Below, one piece after another: positions 1 through 9,776 of a stretch of 64,000 bases of DNA. The first letter of the stretch is position 1; each line of letters begins with the position of its first letter. The notes under the pieces are model-generated. The model did no database searches and had not been told where the DNA came from. It saw only the letters and a list, made by a program, of their open reading frames with translations. The position numbers were made by a program, and so were the translations under genes. Origin of the DNA: Pseudomonadales bacterium (lineage in GTDB: Bacteria > Pseudomonadota > Gammaproteobacteria > Pseudomonadales > Ketobacteraceae); the NCBI GenBank assembly GCA_002708905.1, contig PAPM01000007.1, forward strand, positions 1 to 64,000, written 5' to 3'.

Positions 1-977
1 ACCCGGATGGCTCCTTTCACATCACCGCCATGGTGGGCAGTGAACACAATGTTCTTTTCTGTCATAGTTTTACTGTATGCACGTTTTGCCAACATTTTGG
101 TGAAGTGATCGCGGGCCACCTTGGCCCGGGTCATAATGCCAAGCATGGCTTGGGAATCCCCTTGCTCCACCGCAGTTTTAAATACTTCCAGCCCTCGACC
201 GAAATGCCCGATCACATCCAGCAACGACTCTTTGTTGGCGATGAAAATATCATGCCACATGGTCGGATCACTGGAGGCTATGCGGGTAAAATCGCGAAAA
301 CCGCCGGCAGCGTACCGGAATATCTCCTGATTTTCATCTTCTTTGGCCAAAGTATCGACTAAAGAGAAAGCCAACAGGTGTGGAAGATGACTGGTGGCCG
401 CTAACACGCCGTCATGTTGCTCCACACTCATGGTCAGCACGTCTGCCCCCATTCCCCGCCAGGCATGCTCCACCAGACTCAGGGCTTCAGGGTCTGTATC
501 GGGGAGTGGTGTCAGAATGACTTTATGGTTTTGATAGAGATCGACTTTGGCCGCTTCAACCCCGCTGCGCTCAGAGCCGGCAATGGGGTGCCCTGGCACG
601 AACCAGGGGGGAACCTTGCCAAAAACCGCCTTGGCTGCAGCCACCACATTGCCTTTCACACTGCCACCATCGGTGACGACGGTGTTACCGTCCAACGCAG
701 GGGCCATGGCCCGCAACAGTGCTTCGGTTGCGCCGATAGGTGCCGCCAGCATCACCAAGTCGGCGCCCACCACCGCTTTTTGGATATCCGGCTCGGCCCG
801 ATCAATCACCCCCAACTCCAGCCCCCGCTGAAGGGTGGTTTGGGAACGACTGCAGCCGACAATCTCGTGACACAACCCGTGCGCCTTGAGGCCCAGGGCA
901 AAAGATCCACCGATCAGCCCCAAACCAACAATGGTGACTCGGTCCATAGGTTGGATCAGAGTGCTGTCCTTAATCAT
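1..977 (-). CDS. tyrA: Prephenate dehydrogenase TyrA, apparently fused to EPSP synthase AroA (3' partial)
   Basis: Oxidises prephenate to 4-hydroxyphenylpyruvate in tyrosine synthesis. The frame opens with a Rossmann NAD-binding motif (VGLGLIGGSFALGLK). Later it carries the family-typical GGFRDFTRIASSDPTMWHDI segment. It starts with an ATG that overlaps the hisC stop (ATGA), which implies translational coupling. No stop occurs before the left edge. The last residues in the window, GGDVKGAIRV, resemble the N-terminus of AroA (5-enolpyruvylshikimate-3-phosphate synthase). This implies the tyrA-aroA fusion known from Pseudomonas, although the AroA body lies outside. The dehydrogenase call is firm; the fusion is inference. 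Confidence 0.92.
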   Translation of the reverse strand, partial: MIKDSTLIQPMDRVTIVGLGLIGGSFALGLKAHGLCHEIVGCSRSQTTLQRGLELGVIDRAEPDIQKAVVGADLVMLAAPIGATEALLRAMAPALDGNTVVTDGGSVKGNVVAAAKAVFGKVPPWFVPGHPIAGSERSGVEAAKVDLYQNHKVILTPLPDTDPEALSLVEHAWRGMGADVLTMSVEQHDGVLAATSHLPHLLAFSLVDTLAKEDENQEIFRYAAGGFRDFTRIASSDPTMWHDIFIANKESLLDVIGHFGRGLEVFKTAVEQGDSQAMLGIMTRAKVARDHFTKMLAKRAYSKTMTEKNIVFTAHHGGDVKGAIR

Positions 978-2104
978 TTTTCTGTCACGGGTTCCGAGCC
1001 AGTACCCAGAACCCGCGCCAATGCCTCCAGGCAGCGCTGGTTTTCACCGGGTAGACCAATACTGATACGCAATGAGTTGGCCATACCGTAATTGGCGACC
1101 GGTCGCACGATGACACCTTCCTGTAGCAATTTTTGATAGATTCCCATTCCCTCAGTATCAAAATGGACGGTAATAAAATTTCCGGCTGAGGGAATATAAT
1201 CCAGTCCCAGCTTATTGAAACCTGCCTGGTACTGTGCCATACCCTCGCTGTTCACTTGGCGACTGCGTGCCAGATAATCCTGATCGCCCAATACAGCCGT
1301 GGCGGCAGCAAGGGCAAAACTGTCCACATTGAAAGGCTGACGCACGCGGTTCAGCACATTGGCCACTTGCGGATGGGACAAGCTGTACCCCACACGCAAC
1401 GCCGCCAGTCCATAAGCTTTGGAAAATGTCCGGGTAACAATCAGGTTGGGATAGCGATTGAGGTAATCCAGACCATTCAGGGCATCAGCTCCCTCGTCCA
1501 CATATTCTATGTAGGCTTCATCCAGCACCACCAGCACGGATTCTGGCACCTTTTGGATAAAAGTTTCCCACTCGGCTTTACCAAAAGAGGTCCCGGTGGG
1601 ATTGTTCGGGTTGGCGATGAACACCAATTTGGTGTTGTCGGTAATGGCTGCAGCCATCGCCTCCAGGTCATGGCCCCACTCTTTCGCCGGGGTGACCACT
1701 GCGCTTGCGCCGCAGGCCTGGGTGGAAATCGGGTAGACAGCAAACGCGTATTGGGAAAACACCGCTTCATCCCCTGGGCACAGATAGGCGCGGGCGATCA
1801 GGTCCAACACATCATTGGAGCCGTTACCCAAAGTAATGGTCTCCGGTTTTACACCCAGTTTCGCAGACAGCGCCTGCTTTAACTGGAAGCCGTTGCCATC
1901 AGGATATCGGGTCAGCTCAGCTTTCACCTGATCCAAAGCAGCGAGCACTTTGGGACTGGGTCCAAGCGGGTTTTCATTGCTGGCCAGCTTGATAATGTTG
2001 CTGATGCCGAGTTCGCGCTCCAACTCTTCAATGGGTTTTCCGGGCACATAGGGGGTCAACCCCTGCACACCGGGAGTCGCCAAGGCGATAAAATCACAGG
2101 ACAT
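974..2104 (-). CDS. hisC: Histidinol-phosphate / aromatic aminotransferase
   Basis: PLP-dependent class I/II aminotransferase of 376 residues. In histidine synthesis the family converts imidazole-acetol phosphate to histidinol phosphate; the copy in this pheA-tyrA context probably also transaminates aromatic keto acids. SNENPLGPS near residue 42, the ANPNNPTG substrate loop near 165 and the PLP-lysine motif TFSKAYGLA (Lys229) are all present. The ATG lies one base after the pheA stop, and the gene overlaps tyrA by four bases, so it sits inside the gyrA-serC-pheA-hisC-tyrA string. It is usually called hisC2 in Pseudomonas. Whether it serves histidine, phenylalanine/tyrosine or both cannot be read from sequence. 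Confidence 0.93.
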   Translation of the reverse strand: MSCDFIALATPGVQGLTPYVPGKPIEELERELGISNIIKLASNENPLGPSPKVLAALDQVKAELTRYPDGNGFQLKQALSAKLGVKPETITLGNGSNDVLDLIARAYLCPGDEAVFSQYAFAVYPISTQACGASAVVTPAKEWGHDLEAMAAAITDNTKLVFIANPNNPTGTSFGKAEWETFIQKVPESVLVVLDEAYIEYVDEGADALNGLDYLNRYPNLIVTRTFSKAYGLAALRVGYSLSHPQVANVLNRVRQPFNVDSFALAAATAVLGDQDYLARSRQVNSEGMAQYQAGFNKLGLDYIPSAGNFITVHFDTEGMGIYQKLLQEGVIVRPVANYGMANSLRISIGLPGENQRCLEALARVLGTGSEPVTEK

Positions 2105-2105
2105 A

Positions 2106-3206
2106 TCAAAGCACCGCTTTCGGGTAGGAGCCCAGACGTTTTACATACACGGCCATTTCTTCCACGCGTTTCAGGCACTGCTTGATTGCCTCGGTGTTTT
2201 CATGACCTTCAAAATCGATAAAGAACAGGTAGGCCCAGGTGCCGTCTTTGGACGGACGGGTTTCCACTCGGGTCAGCATAATGCCGGACTCATGGAATGG
2301 CCCCAACAACTCATACAGGGCTCCCGGCTTGTTCTTCATGGACACGATGATGGAGGTTTTATCCTCGCCGGAGGCGGGTACATGCTCTCTACCCACAATT
2401 AAGAAGCGGGTGCTGTTATGGGGGTTATCCTCAATATTGGAGGCCACGACCTTAAGCTCATACATTTCGGCCGCCACTTCACCGGCGATGGCCGCCGCAT
2501 TCCACTCGCTCTTCATGCGACGGGCGGCATCTGAATTACTGCTAACAGGAATACGATCAGCGGTAGGATAATGGGCATCCAGCCACTGGCGACACTGAGC
2601 AAAGGACTGCTGGTGGGAATAGATTCGAGTAATCGCATTCTCCCGGGTATTAGGGCCCACCATCAGGTTGTGATGGATTCGAAGCTCCACCTCACCGCAA
2701 ATGGTGACGTTGGAATGGGTGAAAGAATCCAATGTGGTATTGACGACACCTTCCGTGGAGTTCTCCACCGGCACCACGCCATAGTGTGCACTACCGGATT
2801 CCACCTCACGAAACACTTCATCAATGGTGGCCATTGGAGAGGTTTTCACCGCATGACCAAAGTGCTTTTGCGCGGCCGCCTGGGTAAAGGTGCCCTCCGG
2901 CCCCAGATAGGCGATGGTCATAGGCTCTTCCAGTGCCAGGCAGGCTGACATGATCTCACGGAACAACCGCGCCATGGATTCATCGCCCAGCGGGCCGGCA
3001 TTACGATCCATTACCCGTCGCAGTACCTGAGCTTCCCGCTCTGGCCGATAAAATAGTGCCTTCTCGCCCTCTTCCATGGCTTCCTGCTTTACATCAGCCA
3101 CTTGCTGGGCGCACTGTGCACGCTTGTTGATCAATTCCTGGATCTGCTGATCCAGCTGATCTATGGTATCCCGCAATGTTTCCAGTGTGGGTTTGGAATC
3201 AGACAT
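2106..3206 (-). CDS. pheA: Bifunctional chorismate mutase / prephenate dehydratase (P-protein)
   Basis: Converts chorismate to prephenate and then phenylpyruvate on the phenylalanine branch. The 366 residues split into an AroQ-type helical mutase (about 5-90), a prephenate dehydratase domain (about 95-275; begins IAYLGPEGTFTQAAA and contains ENSTEGVVNTTLD) and a C-terminal ACT regulatory domain (about 285-360; the ESR-type motif appears as LTRVETRPSKDG). Length and order are normal for proteobacterial PheA. The ACT domain predicts feedback inhibition by phenylalanine. The gene lies nine bases after serC and one base before hisC. No leader-peptide attenuator is seen, as expected for an internal operon gene. 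Confidence 0.96.
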   Translation of the reverse strand: MSDSKPTLETLRDTIDQLDQQIQELINKRAQCAQQVADVKQEAMEEGEKALFYRPEREAQVLRRVMDRNAGPLGDESMARLFREIMSACLALEEPMTIAYLGPEGTFTQAAAQKHFGHAVKTSPMATIDEVFREVESGSAHYGVVPVENSTEGVVNTTLDSFTHSNVTICGEVELRIHHNLMVGPNTRENAITRIYSHQQSFAQCRQWLDAHYPTADRIPVSSNSDAARRMKSEWNAAAIAGEVAAEMYELKVVASNIEDNPHNSTRFLIVGREHVPASGEDKTSIIVSMKNKPGALYELLGPFHESGIMLTRVETRPSKDGTWAYLFFIDFEGHENTEAIKQCLKRVEEMAVYVKRLGSYPKAVL

Positions 3207-3215
3207 GCTCTCGGA

Positions 3216-4295
3216 TTAACCCCTTCGTTGCGCAAAGTCTTTCATGAAGTCGATCAATGCATCCACCGCTTCCATGGGGACCGCATTATAGATACTGGCC
3301 CGCATGCCCCCGACGGAGCGATGCCCCTTCAGGTTCAGCAAGCGACGCTCTTCCGCTTCCTTGAGGAATGCCTTATCCAGTGCAGCATCCGCCAGGGTAA
3401 AGGGCACATTCATCCGGGAACGGTTGTTGACCGCCACCGGATTGGCGTAGAAACCACTGCCATCGATGTACTGATACAACTTTTCTGCCTTGGCCTGGTT
3501 AAGCTTGCCCATGGCTTTCAAGCCGCCCTGCTCTTTCAGCCATTCAAATACCAGGCCAGCCAGATACCAGGCGTAGGTGGGCGGGGTGTTGTACATGCAA
3601 TCCGCATCTGCGTGGGTCTTGTAATCCAGCATGGTCGGCGTAGCAGGTATGGCATTTCCCAGCAGCCCTTCCCGGACAATCACCACAGTGAGACCGGCTG
3701 GGCCAATATTCTTCTGGGCACCGGCATAAATCAGGTCGAATTTGTTCACATCCAGTGGCGCAGACAAAATGCTGGAGGAGAAATCCGCCACCAATGGCAC
3801 GTCAACTTCCGGTATAAAATCGAACTCCACCCCGCCGATGGTTTCGTTGGGGCAGTAATGCAGGTAGTCGGCATTACTGCTCAGGCGCCAGCTATCAAAA
3901 GCCGGTACCGAGGTGAAGTTGTCCCCTTCACTGCTGGCCACCACATTCACATTACAGAAATGCTGCGCCTCTTTGATCGCTTTACTGGACCATTGCCCTG
4001 TATTTACGTAATCCGCCACGTGATTATTGGCGGACAGATTCATTGGCACCATGGCGAATTGGGTACTGGCCCCCCCCTGCAAAAACAGCACTTTATAATC
4101 TGAGGGGATCGACATAAGTTCCCGCAGATCCTGCTCTGCCTTTTCTGCAATGGCTACCACTTCATCAGAACGATGACTCATTTCCATGACCGACAGGCCC
4201 CTGCCCTGATAATCGAGCATTTCGGCCTGGGCTTTCTCCAACACCGCCTCCGGCAAGGCTGCCGGTCCTGCACAAAAGTTATAGGCGCGAGTCAT
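3216..4295 (-). CDS. serC: Phosphoserine aminotransferase
   Basis: Class V PLP aminotransferase (359 residues). It makes 3-phosphoserine from 3-phosphohydroxypyruvate and also serves pyridoxal phosphate synthesis. It starts MTRAYNFCAGPAALPE, has the phosphate-binding GGASTQF loop near residue 75, and the PLP lysine in AGAQKNIGPAG (Lys195). Full family length. Its ATG is only five bases after the gyrA stop and its stop is nine bases before pheA, so it is co-transcribed with both. gyrA-serC-pheA linkage is typical of Pseudomonas and relatives. Confidence 0.97.
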   Translation of the reverse strand: MTRAYNFCAGPAALPEAVLEKAQAEMLDYQGRGLSVMEMSHRSDEVVAIAEKAEQDLRELMSIPSDYKVLFLQGGASTQFAMVPMNLSANNHVADYVNTGQWSSKAIKEAQHFCNVNVVASSEGDNFTSVPAFDSWRLSSNADYLHYCPNETIGGVEFDFIPEVDVPLVADFSSSILSAPLDVNKFDLIYAGAQKNIGPAGLTVVIVREGLLGNAIPATPTMLDYKTHADADCMYNTPPTYAWYLAGLVFEWLKEQGGLKAMGKLNQAKAEKLYQYIDGSGFYANPVAVNNRSRMNVPFTLADAALDKAFLKEAEERRLLNLKGHRSVGGMRASIYNAVPMEAVDALIDFMKDFAQRRG

Positions 4296-4300
4296 GGGTT

Positions 4301-6973
4301 TTATGAATCCTCTTCATCAGTATCGGTTTGGTCGTCAGAATCGGCTGTACCGGTATCTTGTTGCGCCTCCTGAACAGCGCCATCGACTGCAACAGCGTCA
4401 GGAGAGGTATCATCCAATTCGCCATCCAGTTCACCGTCGTCCGCCAGTTCGGCAATGCGCTCGACACCCACCAGACTTTCATCCTTGGCCAGACGAATCA
4501 ACATCACGCCCTGGGTATCACGACCCTGGACAGACACCTCAGCTACCCGAGTTCGAACCAGGGTTCCCTGATCCGAAATCAACATGATTTCATCGGTTTC
4601 AGACACTTGTACAGCACCCAGCAGGGCACCGTTACGCTCGCTGCAGCGCATGGCGATAATGCCTTTGCCGCCGCGCCCTTTGGTGGGGAAATCTTCAACC
4701 GCAGTACGTTTGCCGTATCCATTGACGCTGGCTGTCAGCACTTGATGGCCGGGCTGGGGCACAATCAGGGAAATCAGGTCGACACCTTCCGGCAGGTTCA
4801 CACCGCGAACACCGCGTGCCGTTCGCCCCATACCCCGCACATTCTCTTCCTTGAAGCGGACGGCCTTACCCTCGGAAGTGAAGAGCATTATATCCTGCTG
4901 GCCATCGGTAATATCCACGCCCACCAGTCGGTTGCCTTCGTCCAGCTCGATGGCGATCAGGCCGGAACTGCGAGGGCGGGAAAACGCCTCCAGCTCCACT
5001 TTTTTGACGGTACCGTTGCTGGTGGCCATAAACACAAACTTACCGGACTCGTACTCACGCAACGGTAGGATCGCGGTAATCTTTTCATCGTCCGAAAGCG
5101 GCAACAAATTCACGATGGGGCGACCACGGGATTGGCGACCGGCCTGGGGTATCTGGTAAACCTTGAGCCAGTAGACTTTACCCTGGTTGCTGAAGCACAA
5201 AATGGTGTCGTGGCTGCTGGTGACCAGCAGGTGCTCAACGTAATCCTCATCTTTAACCGAAGCAGCAGCCTTGCCTTTACCACCCCGCTTCTGGGCCTGG
5301 TAATTGCCGATGGGCTGGGTCTTGGCATAACCGCCGTGAGACAGCGTCACCACCACGGTTTCTTCCGGGATCAGGTCCTCATTGGTGAGATCCATGCGGG
5401 ATGCAACAATCTCGGTGCGGCGGTCGTCCGCGTATTGCTGGCGAATTTCAACCAGTTCGTCGCGAATCACCTGCATCAGCAACTGAGGATCGGCCAGAAT
5501 CGCCAACAGCTCTTTGATCAGGTCCAGTTTCTCCTGGTATTCCTTCAACAGCTTGTCGGTTTCCAGCCCGGTCAGTCGATGCAGGCGCATATCCAGAATT
5601 TCTTTCGCCTGCACTTCCGACAGGTAGTACAAGCCGTCATCCCGCAGGCCAAAATCAGGATCGATGTCGTCCGGCCGACAGGCATCCGGGCCACCGGCCC
5701 GCTCCAGCATGTCCAACACGTTGCCGGGCTTCCAACCCTGCCCCATCAGGCGTTCTTCTGCCTCTGCCCGGCTCGGAGAAGCCTTGATCAGTTCAATAAC
5801 CGGATCAATGTTGGCCAGCGCCACAGCCAGGCCTTCCAACACATGACCACGCTCACGGGCCTTACGCAGATCGTAAACGGTGCGACGGGTCACCACTTCG
5901 CGACGATGACGGATAAAGGCTTCAACGATGCCCTTCAGGTTCAGCAAACGAGGCTGACCATCCACCAGGGCGACCATGTTGATGCCGAACACGGTTTCCA
6001 ACTGGGTCTGGGAATAGAGATTGTTCAACAGCACTTCGCCGTTGTCGCCACGGCGCACTTCGATAACCACGCGAATACCGTCTTTATCGGACTCATCGCG
6101 AATCTCGCTGATGCCTTCGATACGCTTTTCCTTCACCAATTCAGCGATCTTCTCGATCAGGCGAGCCTTGTTCACCTGGTAGGGAATCTCGGTAATGATG
6201 ATGGTTTCTTTGCCGTTCTTCTCAGTCTCAATGTGAGCGCGGGCACGCATGTACATACGACCGCGGCCGGTACGATAGGCTTCGATGATACCGGAACGAC
6301 CGTTGATGATGCCGTAAGTCGGCAGGTCCGGGCCCTGGATGTACTCCATCAGGCCATCCACGTCGATATCGGGGTTGTCGATGCAGGCCAGGGTGCCGTC
6401 AACCACTTCCCCCAAATTATGAGGCGGAATGTTGGTGGCCATACCCACGGCAATACCGGAGGATCCGTTGATCAGTAGATTGGGAACCCGGGTAGGCAAC
6501 ACCGACGGCATCTGCTCGTTGCCGTCGTAGTTGGGCACGAAATCGACGGTTTCTTTTTCCAGGTCAGCCAGCAAATCATGGGCGATCTTGGACATACGCA
6601 CTTCGGTGTATCGCATGGCCGCCGCGTTATCCCCATCGATGGAACCGAAGTTACCCTGACCATCCACCAGCATGTAACGCAACGAGAACGGCTGCGCCAT
6701 ACGGACGATGGTGTCGTAAACCGCAGAATCACCGTGGGGGTGGTATTTACCGATTACGTCACCCACCACACGGGCCGATTTCTTATAGGGCTTGTTGTAG
6801 ACATTCCCCAGTTCGTGCATGGCGTAGAGAACACGACGGTGTACGGGCTTCAATCCATCTCGCACATCCGGCAGCGCGCGCCCGACGATTACGCTCATGG
6901 CGTAGTCTAGATAGGATTGCTTGAGTTCGTCTTCGATGTTGACCGGTAGGATTTCTTTGGCTAGTTCTGACAT
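4301..6973 (-). CDS. gyrA: DNA gyrase subunit A
   Basis: Type II topoisomerase breakage-reunion subunit that introduces negative supercoils together with GyrB. The 890 residues comprise the N-terminal winged-helix/tower domain with active-site Tyr122 (in AMRYTEVRM), a coiled coil, and the C-terminal beta-pinwheel with the GyrA box ([10 protein letters not shown], about 560). The quinolone-resistance region [10 protein letters not shown] keeps the sensitive residues Ser83 and Asp87. The protein ends in a long acidic tail rich in Asp, Glu and Gln, as in many gammaproteobacterial GyrAs. It heads the serC-pheA-hisC-tyrA string; a 227-base gap upstream contains a candidate promoter. Confidence 0.98.
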   Translation of the reverse strand: MSELAKEILPVNIEDELKQSYLDYAMSVIVGRALPDVRDGLKPVHRRVLYAMHELGNVYNKPYKKSARVVGDVIGKYHPHGDSAVYDTIVRMAQPFSLRYMLVDGQGNFGSIDGDNAAAMRYTEVRMSKIAHDLLADLEKETVDFVPNYDGNEQMPSVLPTRVPNLLINGSSGIAVGMATNIPPHNLGEVVDGTLACIDNPDIDVDGLMEYIQGPDLPTYGIINGRSGIIEAYRTGRGRMYMRARAHIETEKNGKETIIITEIPYQVNKARLIEKIAELVKEKRIEGISEIRDESDKDGIRVVIEVRRGDNGEVLLNNLYSQTQLETVFGINMVALVDGQPRLLNLKGIVEAFIRHRREVVTRRTVYDLRKARERGHVLEGLAVALANIDPVIELIKASPSRAEAEERLMGQGWKPGNVLDMLERAGGPDACRPDDIDPDFGLRDDGLYYLSEVQAKEILDMRLHRLTGLETDKLLKEYQEKLDLIKELLAILADPQLLMQVIRDELVEIRQQYADDRRTEIVASRMDLTNEDLIPEETVVVTLSHGGYAKTQPIGNYQAQKRGGKGKAAASVKDEDYVEHLLVTSSHDTILCFSNQGKVYWLKVYQIPQAGRQSRGRPIVNLLPLSDDEKITAILPLREYESGKFVFMATSNGTVKKVELEAFSRPRSSGLIAIELDEGNRLVGVDITDGQQDIMLFTSEGKAVRFKEENVRGMGRTARGVRGVNLPEGVDLISLIVPQPGHQVLTASVNGYGKRTAVEDFPTKGRGGKGIIAMRCSERNGALLGAVQVSETDEIMLISDQGTLVRTRVAEVSVQGRDTQGVMLIRLAKDESLVGVERIAELADDGELDGELDDTSPDAVAVDGAVQEAQQDTGTADSDDQTDTDEEDS

Positions 6974-7106
6974 CGGGTTCCTGGTTTGCTGATGACGGCT
7001 ATGGGCGGGCCAATTGCAGGGCCCTGGCTCACAGTGACCGGGGTTGATCTGTCGTCGTTTTTGTCATTGCCCCTGACGGCTTTCTGGGCCGATTTTAAAG
7101 CTCCAA

Positions 7107-7112
7107 ATAATA
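7107..7112 (-). promoter_or_regulatory. Candidate extended -10 element for gyrA
   Basis: On the minus strand the gap upstream of gyrA contains TGTGCTATTAT, an extended -10 (TGn plus TATTAT). It lies about 135 bases before the gyrA start codon. No good -35 hexamer is seen at 16-18 bases, which is acceptable for an extended -10 promoter. Assignment is by eye only. Confidence 0.35.
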
Positions 7113-7119
7113 GCACAAA

Positions 7120-7141
7120 GCCCCTAGCCTGGGCTAAGGGC
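7120..7141. other. Hairpin between mtnA and gyrA
   Basis: Near-perfect inverted repeat (GCCCCTAGCC / GGCTAAGGGC, one mismatch, tiny loop) about 60 bases after the mtnA stop on the minus strand and just upstream of the candidate gyrA -10. It could help end mtnA transcription, but no clean U-tract follows in the minus direction. It could instead be a supercoiling-sensitive element of the gyrA promoter. Confidence 0.35.
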
Positions 7142-7200
7142 AAAAGGCGGTTTTTTATGGAAATTTTGCGCTTTTGGACCCGCTAATCCTGGGATAAGCC

Positions 7201-8277
7201 CTAGTGCAGGGAGTGCTTTTTCATCAGACTGGAAACCCCGGCCAGATTGGGGCGTTCCACCACGCCTTTTTCGGTGACGATGGCATCGATCAATTCCGCC
7301 GGTGTCACGTCAAAAACAGGGTTATAAACCTCGATATTTTCCGGTGCCAGGCGGTGCCCCTTGACCGATACCACCTCATCCGGTCCCCGCTGCTCAATGG
7401 GGATGTCCTCACCACTGCTGAGATCCATGTCGAAGGTGGAGGTGGGTGCCACCACCATAAAACGCACACCATGGTGCTTGGCCAGCACGGCCAGGTTGTA
7501 GGTACCGATTTTATTGGCCACATCACCATTGGCGGTAATGCGGTCCGCCCCCACGATGACCCAGCTGATACGGCCCTGCTTCATCAGGGTGGCACCCACG
7601 GTGTCCGCCATCAGTGTGACCGGGATTTTGTCCTTGGCCAGCTCCCAGGCGGTCAAACGGGCGCCCTGCCACCAGGGACGGGTTTCATCTGCAAACACCC
7701 TGTCAATCAGCCCCTGCTGCCAGGCCGAGCGAATCACCCCCAAAGCGGTACCATAACCACCTGTGGCCAGGGAACCGGTATTGCAGTGGGTGATCACCCC
7801 TTTTGCAGGTGAACTGACACCGGCCATTACCGCGCTACCGAGGCGCCCCATGGCATGATTGGCCGCCACATCCAGCCGATGGATTTTCTTGGCTTCCCGC
7901 AACAGCTGAACAATGGGGTCCTCATCGTCGGAGAGCTTGGCCAGGGCAGCACGCATCTGGTCGAGTGCCCAGAACAGATTGACCGCTGTGGGCCGCGACT
8001 GGGCGAGATCCTGGATATCCTGCTCCAGGTTCGCTTTCCAGGTGTAGGCATCCTGATCACGACGACCACGGGCCGCAATCACCACACCATACGCTGCGGT
8101 AATCCCTATAGCGGGAGCCCCCCGCACCACCATATCGCGAATGGACTGAACCACGGCCCCCACTTCCTGATGCTCCAGCCAGACTTCTTCCAGCGGTAAC
8201 TGACGCTGATCCAATAACCAAAGGGCGTCATCTCGCCATTCGATTGCACTGACAGAATTGTCCTGTGCTGAAACCAT
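7201..8277 (-). CDS. mtnA: S-methyl-5-thioribose-1-phosphate isomerase
   Basis: Aldose-ketose isomerase of the methionine salvage pathway; converts methylthioribose-1-phosphate to methylthioribulose-1-phosphate. The eIF-2B-alpha/MtnA fold is clear: [18 protein letters not shown] near residue 50, [12 protein letters not shown] near 160 (catalytic Cys) and [17 protein letters not shown] near 240 (catalytic Asp). An upstream in-frame ATG exists at 8301, but the one at 8277 has a GAGGG ribosome site seven bases ahead and matches family N-termini. It is divergent from the MTA deaminase gene, which feeds the same salvage route. Confidence 0.95.
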   Translation of the reverse strand: MVSAQDNSVSAIEWRDDALWLLDQRQLPLEEVWLEHQEVGAVVQSIRDMVVRGAPAIGITAAYGVVIAARGRRDQDAYTWKANLEQDIQDLAQSRPTAVNLFWALDQMRAALAKLSDDEDPIVQLLREAKKIHRLDVAANHAMGRLGSAVMAGVSSPAKGVITHCNTGSLATGGYGTALGVIRSAWQQGLIDRVFADETRPWWQGARLTAWELAKDKIPVTLMADTVGATLMKQGRISWVIVGADRITANGDVANKIGTYNLAVLAKHHGVRFMVVAPTSTFDMDLSSGEDIPIEQRGPDEVVSVKGHRLAPENIEVYNPVFDVTPAELIDAIVTEKGVVERPNLAGVSSLMKKHSLH

Positions 8278-8438
8278 GATTATCCCTCGACGAAGAAACA
8301 AGACGGCGAATTATAAGGCCAGCCTCGCATCAGAGCTAGAAAGCAGGTGATTTGAAACGGATTTTTGTGCGTCCCTTTTCACTCTGGAAGCAAACCGGAG
8401 TACTATTGCCCGACGCTTGTGTGCGCAGGATCAGAAAC

Positions 8439-9776
8439 ATGCCAGAAAATAACACCGTCGCCACGGTCATCCATGCCCGCTGGGTGCTGACCATGGACCC
8501 GAACCAACCCTTCCTGGAGAACCAGAGCATTGCCGTTGATAAGGGTCGAATTGCCGCTATTGCGCCCCGGGGGACCCTTTCGGTACAGGCCGCTGAGACC
8601 ATCGAGCTATCCGATCATGTGGTCATGCCGGGCCTGATCAATGCCCACGGCCATGCTTCCATGACGCTGTTCCGGGGCCTGGCGGACGATCTGCCGTTAA
8701 TGGAGTGGCTGCAAAATCACATCTGGCCGGCGGAAGGCCGTTGGGTGGATGAGGCTTTTACCCAGGAAGGCGCGCTGCTGGCCATGGCGGAAATGATCCG
8801 CAGTGGCACCACCTGTTTCAGCGACATGTATTTTTATCCCAACGTCGTAGCAAAGGCCGCGGCCAGCGCCCATATGCGCTGCCAACTGAGTTTCCCGATC
8901 CTGGATTTTCCCACCAACTGGGCTCAGAATGCTGACGAGTACCTGCGTAAAGGGTTGCAGCTGCATGACGATTACCGCAACCATCCCCTGATCAATATAG
9001 CCTTTGGCCCCCATGCTCCGTATACGGTTTCTGACGCCCCTCTGAAGAAAGTGGCCGCCTATTCGGTGGAGACCAATATGGCAGTTCAGATCCACCTGCA
9101 CGAAACCGCTTTTGAAGTGGAAGAAGCAGTGAAGAACACCGGCCAGCGCCCTATCGCCCGCCTCAATGAACTGGGCCTGCTGAATCCACAGTTGCAGGCC
9201 GTGCACATGACCCAGCTGACGGACGAGGAAATTACGCTGCTGGCGGAAACCGGCACCCATGTTATCCACTGCCCCGAATCCAACCTGAAACTGGCCAGCG
9301 GTTTCTGCCCCATCGCCAAGCTGGTGGATGCCGGCGTCAATGTAGCCCTGGGCACCGACGGTGCCGCCAGCAATAACGATCTGGACATGTTTGGTGAGAT
9401 GCGCACCGCCGCTCTGCTGGCCAAAGGCGTGTCGCAAAACCCCAGCGCCATCCCCGCTCAAACAGCATTGCAGATGGCCACCATCAATGGCGCCCGGGCT
9501 CTGGGCATTGATGAGCTCACCGGCAGCCTGGAAGTAGGCAAAGCCGCCGACATGATTGCAGTCCACATGGACGATGTTACCTGCCAACCCCACTACCACG
9601 TGGAATCCCAACTGGTGTACGCCACCCCGGCCAGCCAGGTAACGGATTCATGGATCGGCGGCAAGCAGGTTATGCGCAACCGGCAACTTACCACTATCGA
9701 TCTGGAAGATATCCTGACCAAGGCAAAACTCTGGAAAGCACAAATTCAAATGGCAGACGAGCACCCCAATGAGTAA
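8439..9776 (+). CDS. mtaD: 5'-methylthioadenosine / S-adenosylhomocysteine deaminase (TRZ/ATZ amidohydrolase)
   Basis: Amidohydrolase-superfamily deaminase (445 residues) expected to turn methylthioadenosine into methylthioinosine. Phosphorolysis of that product would supply the substrate for MtnA. Metal-binding motifs are in place: NAHGHAS (HxH) near residue 67, HLHE near 218, HCPESNLKLASG near 275 and GTDGAASNNDLDM near 305. The chosen ATG has AGGA eight bases upstream; an in-frame codon at 8352 would add 29 residues that do not look like the family. The Pseudomonas orthologue in the same neighbourhood has been shown to deaminate MTA. It overlaps ubiG by eight bases. Confidence 0.9.
   Translation: MPENNTVATVIHARWVLTMDPNQPFLENQSIAVDKGRIAAIAPRGTLSVQAAETIELSDHVVMPGLINAHGHASMTLFRGLADDLPLMEWLQNHIWPAEGRWVDEAFTQEGALLAMAEMIRSGTTCFSDMYFYPNVVAKAAASAHMRCQLSFPILDFPTNWAQNADEYLRKGLQLHDDYRNHPLINIAFGPHAPYTVSDAPLKKVAAYSVETNMAVQIHLHETAFEVEEAVKNTGQRPIARLNELGLLNPQLQAVHMTQLTDEEITLLAETGTHVIHCPESNLKLASGFCPIAKLVDAGVNVALGTDGAASNNDLDMFGEMRTAALLAKGVSQNPSAIPAQTALQMATINGARALGIDELTGSLEVGKAADMIAVHMDDVTCQPHYHVESQLVYATPASQVTDSWIGGKQVMRNRQLTTIDLEDILTKAKLWKAQIQMADEHPNE

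Noticed and set aside
3102-4103. 333-codon open frame antisense to serC/pheA
   Set aside because: Shadow frame with no ribosome site or domain.
5132-6478. 448-codon open frame antisense to gyrA
   Set aside because: It is a codon-bias shadow of gyrA; the sequence is His/Gln-rich with no domain, and gyrA is certain.
8697-9611. 304-codon open frame antisense to the MTA deaminase
   Set aside because: His/Gly-rich shadow, no motif, opposite to a confirmed gene.
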